Below, in pieces: positions 5,815 through 6,937 of a stretch of 6,937 nucleotides of DNA. Below the pieces are notes generated by a model. That model was not told the DNA's origin, did no database searches, and saw nothing but the letters and a program-made list of their open reading frames with translations. Source of the stretch: Candidatus Brocadiia bacterium (GTDB lineage: Bacteria; Planctomycetota; PUPC01; DSUN01); assembly GCA_016782825.1 (NCBI GenBank), contig JADHXT010000187.1, positions 1 through 6,937 of the forward strand, in the 5' to 3' direction. The position numbers were made by a program, and so were the translations under genes. Every line of letters begins with the position of its first letter. Position 1 is the first letter of the stretch.

Positions 5815-6582
5815 ATGAGCGAGAGGCGCCTGCGCAACGTGAAGCTCACTGTCGAGTACGACGGCACGGCCTACCATGGCTGGCAGCGCCAGGCCGATGC
5901 CCCCACCATCCAGCAGGCGCTCGAGGAGGGCATCGCCAGCATCGTGGGCCATGAGGTGACGCTCTACGGCTCGGGGCGCACCGACGCGGGCGTCCACGCC
6001 ATCGGCCAAGTGGCCAACTTCCACACCAACTCGGCCATACCCACCGATCGCCTCCACCACGCGATCAACACCGCCATCCCCAGGGACATCGCCGTCGTGC
6101 GGGCCGACGACGTGCCCGACGGCTTCCACGCCCGCTACTCGGCGAGGAGCAAGACCTATCGCTACTCGATCTGCTGCCGGCCCGTGCGGCCCGCCGTCGG
6201 AGCACGCGACATGCACTGGGTGCGGAGCCAGCTCGACGTCGGCGCGATGCAGGACGGGGCGGCCCGCTTGGTCGGCGAGCACGACTTCGCCGCGTTCCAG
6301 ACCGCGTCGGACGTGGCGAACACCGTCCGAACTGTCTCCCGTGCGGACTTCGTCGGCGCAGGCGAGAGCCTGTACTTCACCGTGTCGGCGAACGGCTTCC
6401 TCTACAACATGGTGCGGGCCATGGTCGGCACCCTCATCGAGATTGGCCTCGGCAAGCGAGAGCCTGCCGACATCGAGCGGCTTCTGGCCTGCGGTGACAG
6501 GACCCAGGCCGGGCCGACGGCGCCGGCGAGGGGATTGTGCCTGATGCGGGTGGAGTATGAAGACGTGACGCGTGATACGTGA
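5815..6582 (+). CDS. truA: tRNA pseudouridine(38-40) synthase TruA
   Basis: The 255-residue protein converts uridines 38, 39 and 40 of the tRNA anticodon stem-loop to pseudouridine in the cytoplasm. Family hallmarks are VEYDGTAYHGWQRQ (13-26), the catalytic GRTDAGVHA (54-62, nucleophile Asp57), FHARYSARSKTYRY (104-117), HDFAAFQT (156-163), GFLYNMVRAMVGTLIEIG (194-211) and APARGLCL (236-243). Length is normal and all key residues are present. I chose the ATG at 5815. The in-frame ATG at 5803 overlaps the candidate -10 box, and neither start has a Shine-Dalgarno sequence, which agrees with a leaderless mRNA. The last five residues (VTRDT) and the TGA stop come from repeat E2. The typical family truA neighbours are not seen; it diverges from the glycosidase-like gene and is followed by a GT4 gene. 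Confidence 0.96.
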   Translation: MSERRLRNVKLTVEYDGTAYHGWQRQADAPTIQQALEEGIASIVGHEVTLYGSGRTDAGVHAIGQVANFHTNSAIPTDRLHHAINTAIPRDIAVVRADDVPDGFHARYSARSKTYRYSICCRPVRPAVGARDMHWVRSQLDVGAMQDGAARLVGEHDFAAFQTASDVANTVRTVSRADFVGAGESLYFTVSANGFLYNMVRAMVGTLIEIGLGKREPADIERLLACGDRTQAGPTAPARGLCLMRVEYEDVTRDT

Positions 6583-6697
6583 TGCGTGATCAGAGCAGAG
6601 GAAGGCCGGGAGCACACCATGCTGTCTGACGCGGATGCTATGGTCAGGAGGCCCGTCGCGTCGTTTCCGAGTCACGCATCACGCATCACGCATCACG
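6564..6697. repeat. Paired heptad-array element E2 (imperfect 28-bp facing arms)
   Basis: The left arm (6564-6591) is CGTGACG, CGTGATA, CGTGATG, CGTGATC. The right arm (6670-6697), read on the other strand, is CGTGATG three times and then CGTGACT. The arms match at 24 of 28 positions. The spacer (6592-6669) is 78 nt and shows no clear similarity to the E1 spacer. The unit count, length, facing order and CGTRACY terminal unit (E1 arms and E2 right arm) are the same as in E1, but the unit is CGTGATN instead of CGTAATN. The truA TGA is in the third unit (6580-6582), and the GT4 ATG lies 7 nt after the right arm. No transposase or flanking duplication is visible. Confidence 0.88.
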
Positions 6698-6704
6698 AGT
6701 TCTC

Positions 6705-6937
6705 ATGGTGGGCACGCCCGTGATCCGCGTCGCGCACATCATCACGCGGATGATCCTCGGCGGGGCGCAGGAGAATACGCTCCTGACGTGCCGGGGGCTG
6801 CTCGAGCATCCCGAGTACGAGGTCCACTTGGTCACGGGGCCGGCCATTGGGCCGGAGGGCGAGCTGTTGGGCGAGGCCGAACGGCTGGGCATCCCGGTGA
6901 CGATCGTGCCCGAGATGCGCCGCGAGATCCACCCGTG
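6705..6937 (+). CDS. Glycosyltransferase family 4 protein, N-terminal part only
   Basis: The 77 visible residues match the start of a GT-B fold GT4 enzyme: the first beta strand and glycine-rich loop (VIRVAHIITRMILGGAQENTL, split as VIRVAHIITR and MILGGAQENTL, about 6-26), a first helix, a second strand (YEVHLVTGP, 38-46) and the typical EGELLGEAERLGIPVTIVP (51-69). Such retaining transferases move a sugar from a nucleotide donor to a lipid or glycan acceptor, usually at the inner membrane face; donor and acceptor cannot be told here. The gene runs off the right edge. The first start codon in the open frame is ATG 6705; GTG 6720 is a possible inner start. No Shine-Dalgarno sequence precedes it; repeat E2 ends 7 nt upstream. 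It probably belongs to surface-polysaccharide synthesis, and any operon partners lie beyond the window. Confidence 0.88.
   Translation, partial: MVGTPVIRVAHIITRMILGGAQENTLLTCRGLLEHPEYEVHLVTGPAIGPEGELLGEAERLGIPVTIVPEMRREIHP

Noticed and set aside
6592..6669. GT4 promoter inside the E2 spacer
   Set aside because: TATGGT (6639-6644) resembles a -10 box, but no -35 box lies at a suitable distance.
3955..6675. 906-codon leftward open frame crossing truA and the glycosidase-like gene
   Set aside because: It runs antisense to truA and out of frame with the glycosidase-like gene. Its Arg/Gly/His-rich text shows no family motifs, and it starts inside repeat E2.
6564..6697. CRISPR array or integron attC site
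   Set aside because: Units are 7 bp and directly adjacent with no spacers between them, and no attC core sites are present.

Overview
The window is GC-rich bacterial DNA with strong G/C bias at third codon positions. It holds four complete protein genes and one partial gene. No rRNA, tRNA, CRISPR array or transposase gene is visible. The gene mix is a housekeeping truA beside an exported six-hairpin-type glycosidase-like protein with a C-terminal discoidin domain, an AsnB amidotransferase and a GT4 glycosyltransferase. Together with intergenic tandem heptads and a REP-like element, this suggests an uncultured Planctomycetota/PVC-type or similar environmental lineage. That placement is inference; no marker gene here proves it.

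Layout: (1) 1-349 has no convincing protein gene. It opens with a very regular nested-stem structure (1-112), probably a structured RNA or the footprint of a mobile RNA element, and ends with inverted repeats (210-328) downstream of asnB. (2) Three genes run leftward. In transcription order they are a 987-residue exported glycosidase-like protein (5732-2769), a 104-residue two-helix membrane protein (2724-2410) and an AsnB-type glutamine-hydrolysing asparagine synthetase (2290-350). (3) Two genes run rightward: truA (5815-6582) and the start of a GT4 glycosyltransferase (6705 to the window end). (4) The glycosidase-like gene and truA diverge from an 82-bp gap. It carries two back-to-back sigma70-like promoters whose -35 boxes overlap in one palindrome. 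The rightward promoter places the likely truA start at or next to its ATG, so truA may be leaderless.

The most distinctive feature is a pair of related intergenic elements, E1 (2302-2414) and E2 (6564-6697). Each has two facing 28-bp arms built from four copies of a 7-bp unit, consensus CGTRATN, around a 57- or 78-nt unrelated spacer. The E1 arms are perfect reverse complements; the E2 arms match at 24 of 28 positions. Each unit carries TAA or TGA, and because 7 is not a multiple of 3, four units place stops in all three frames. Both genes that run into an element (the small membrane gene into E1, truA into E2) end at a stop codon inside the arm. The next gene (asnB, GT4) starts 7-11 nt beyond the far arm, with no good Shine-Dalgarno sequence.

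Functionally, the exported glycosidase-like protein, AsnB amidotransferase and GT4 enzyme fit a region for building or remodelling glycans or cell-surface polymers. TruA is a tRNA pseudouridine synthase and appears to be an unrelated housekeeping neighbour.
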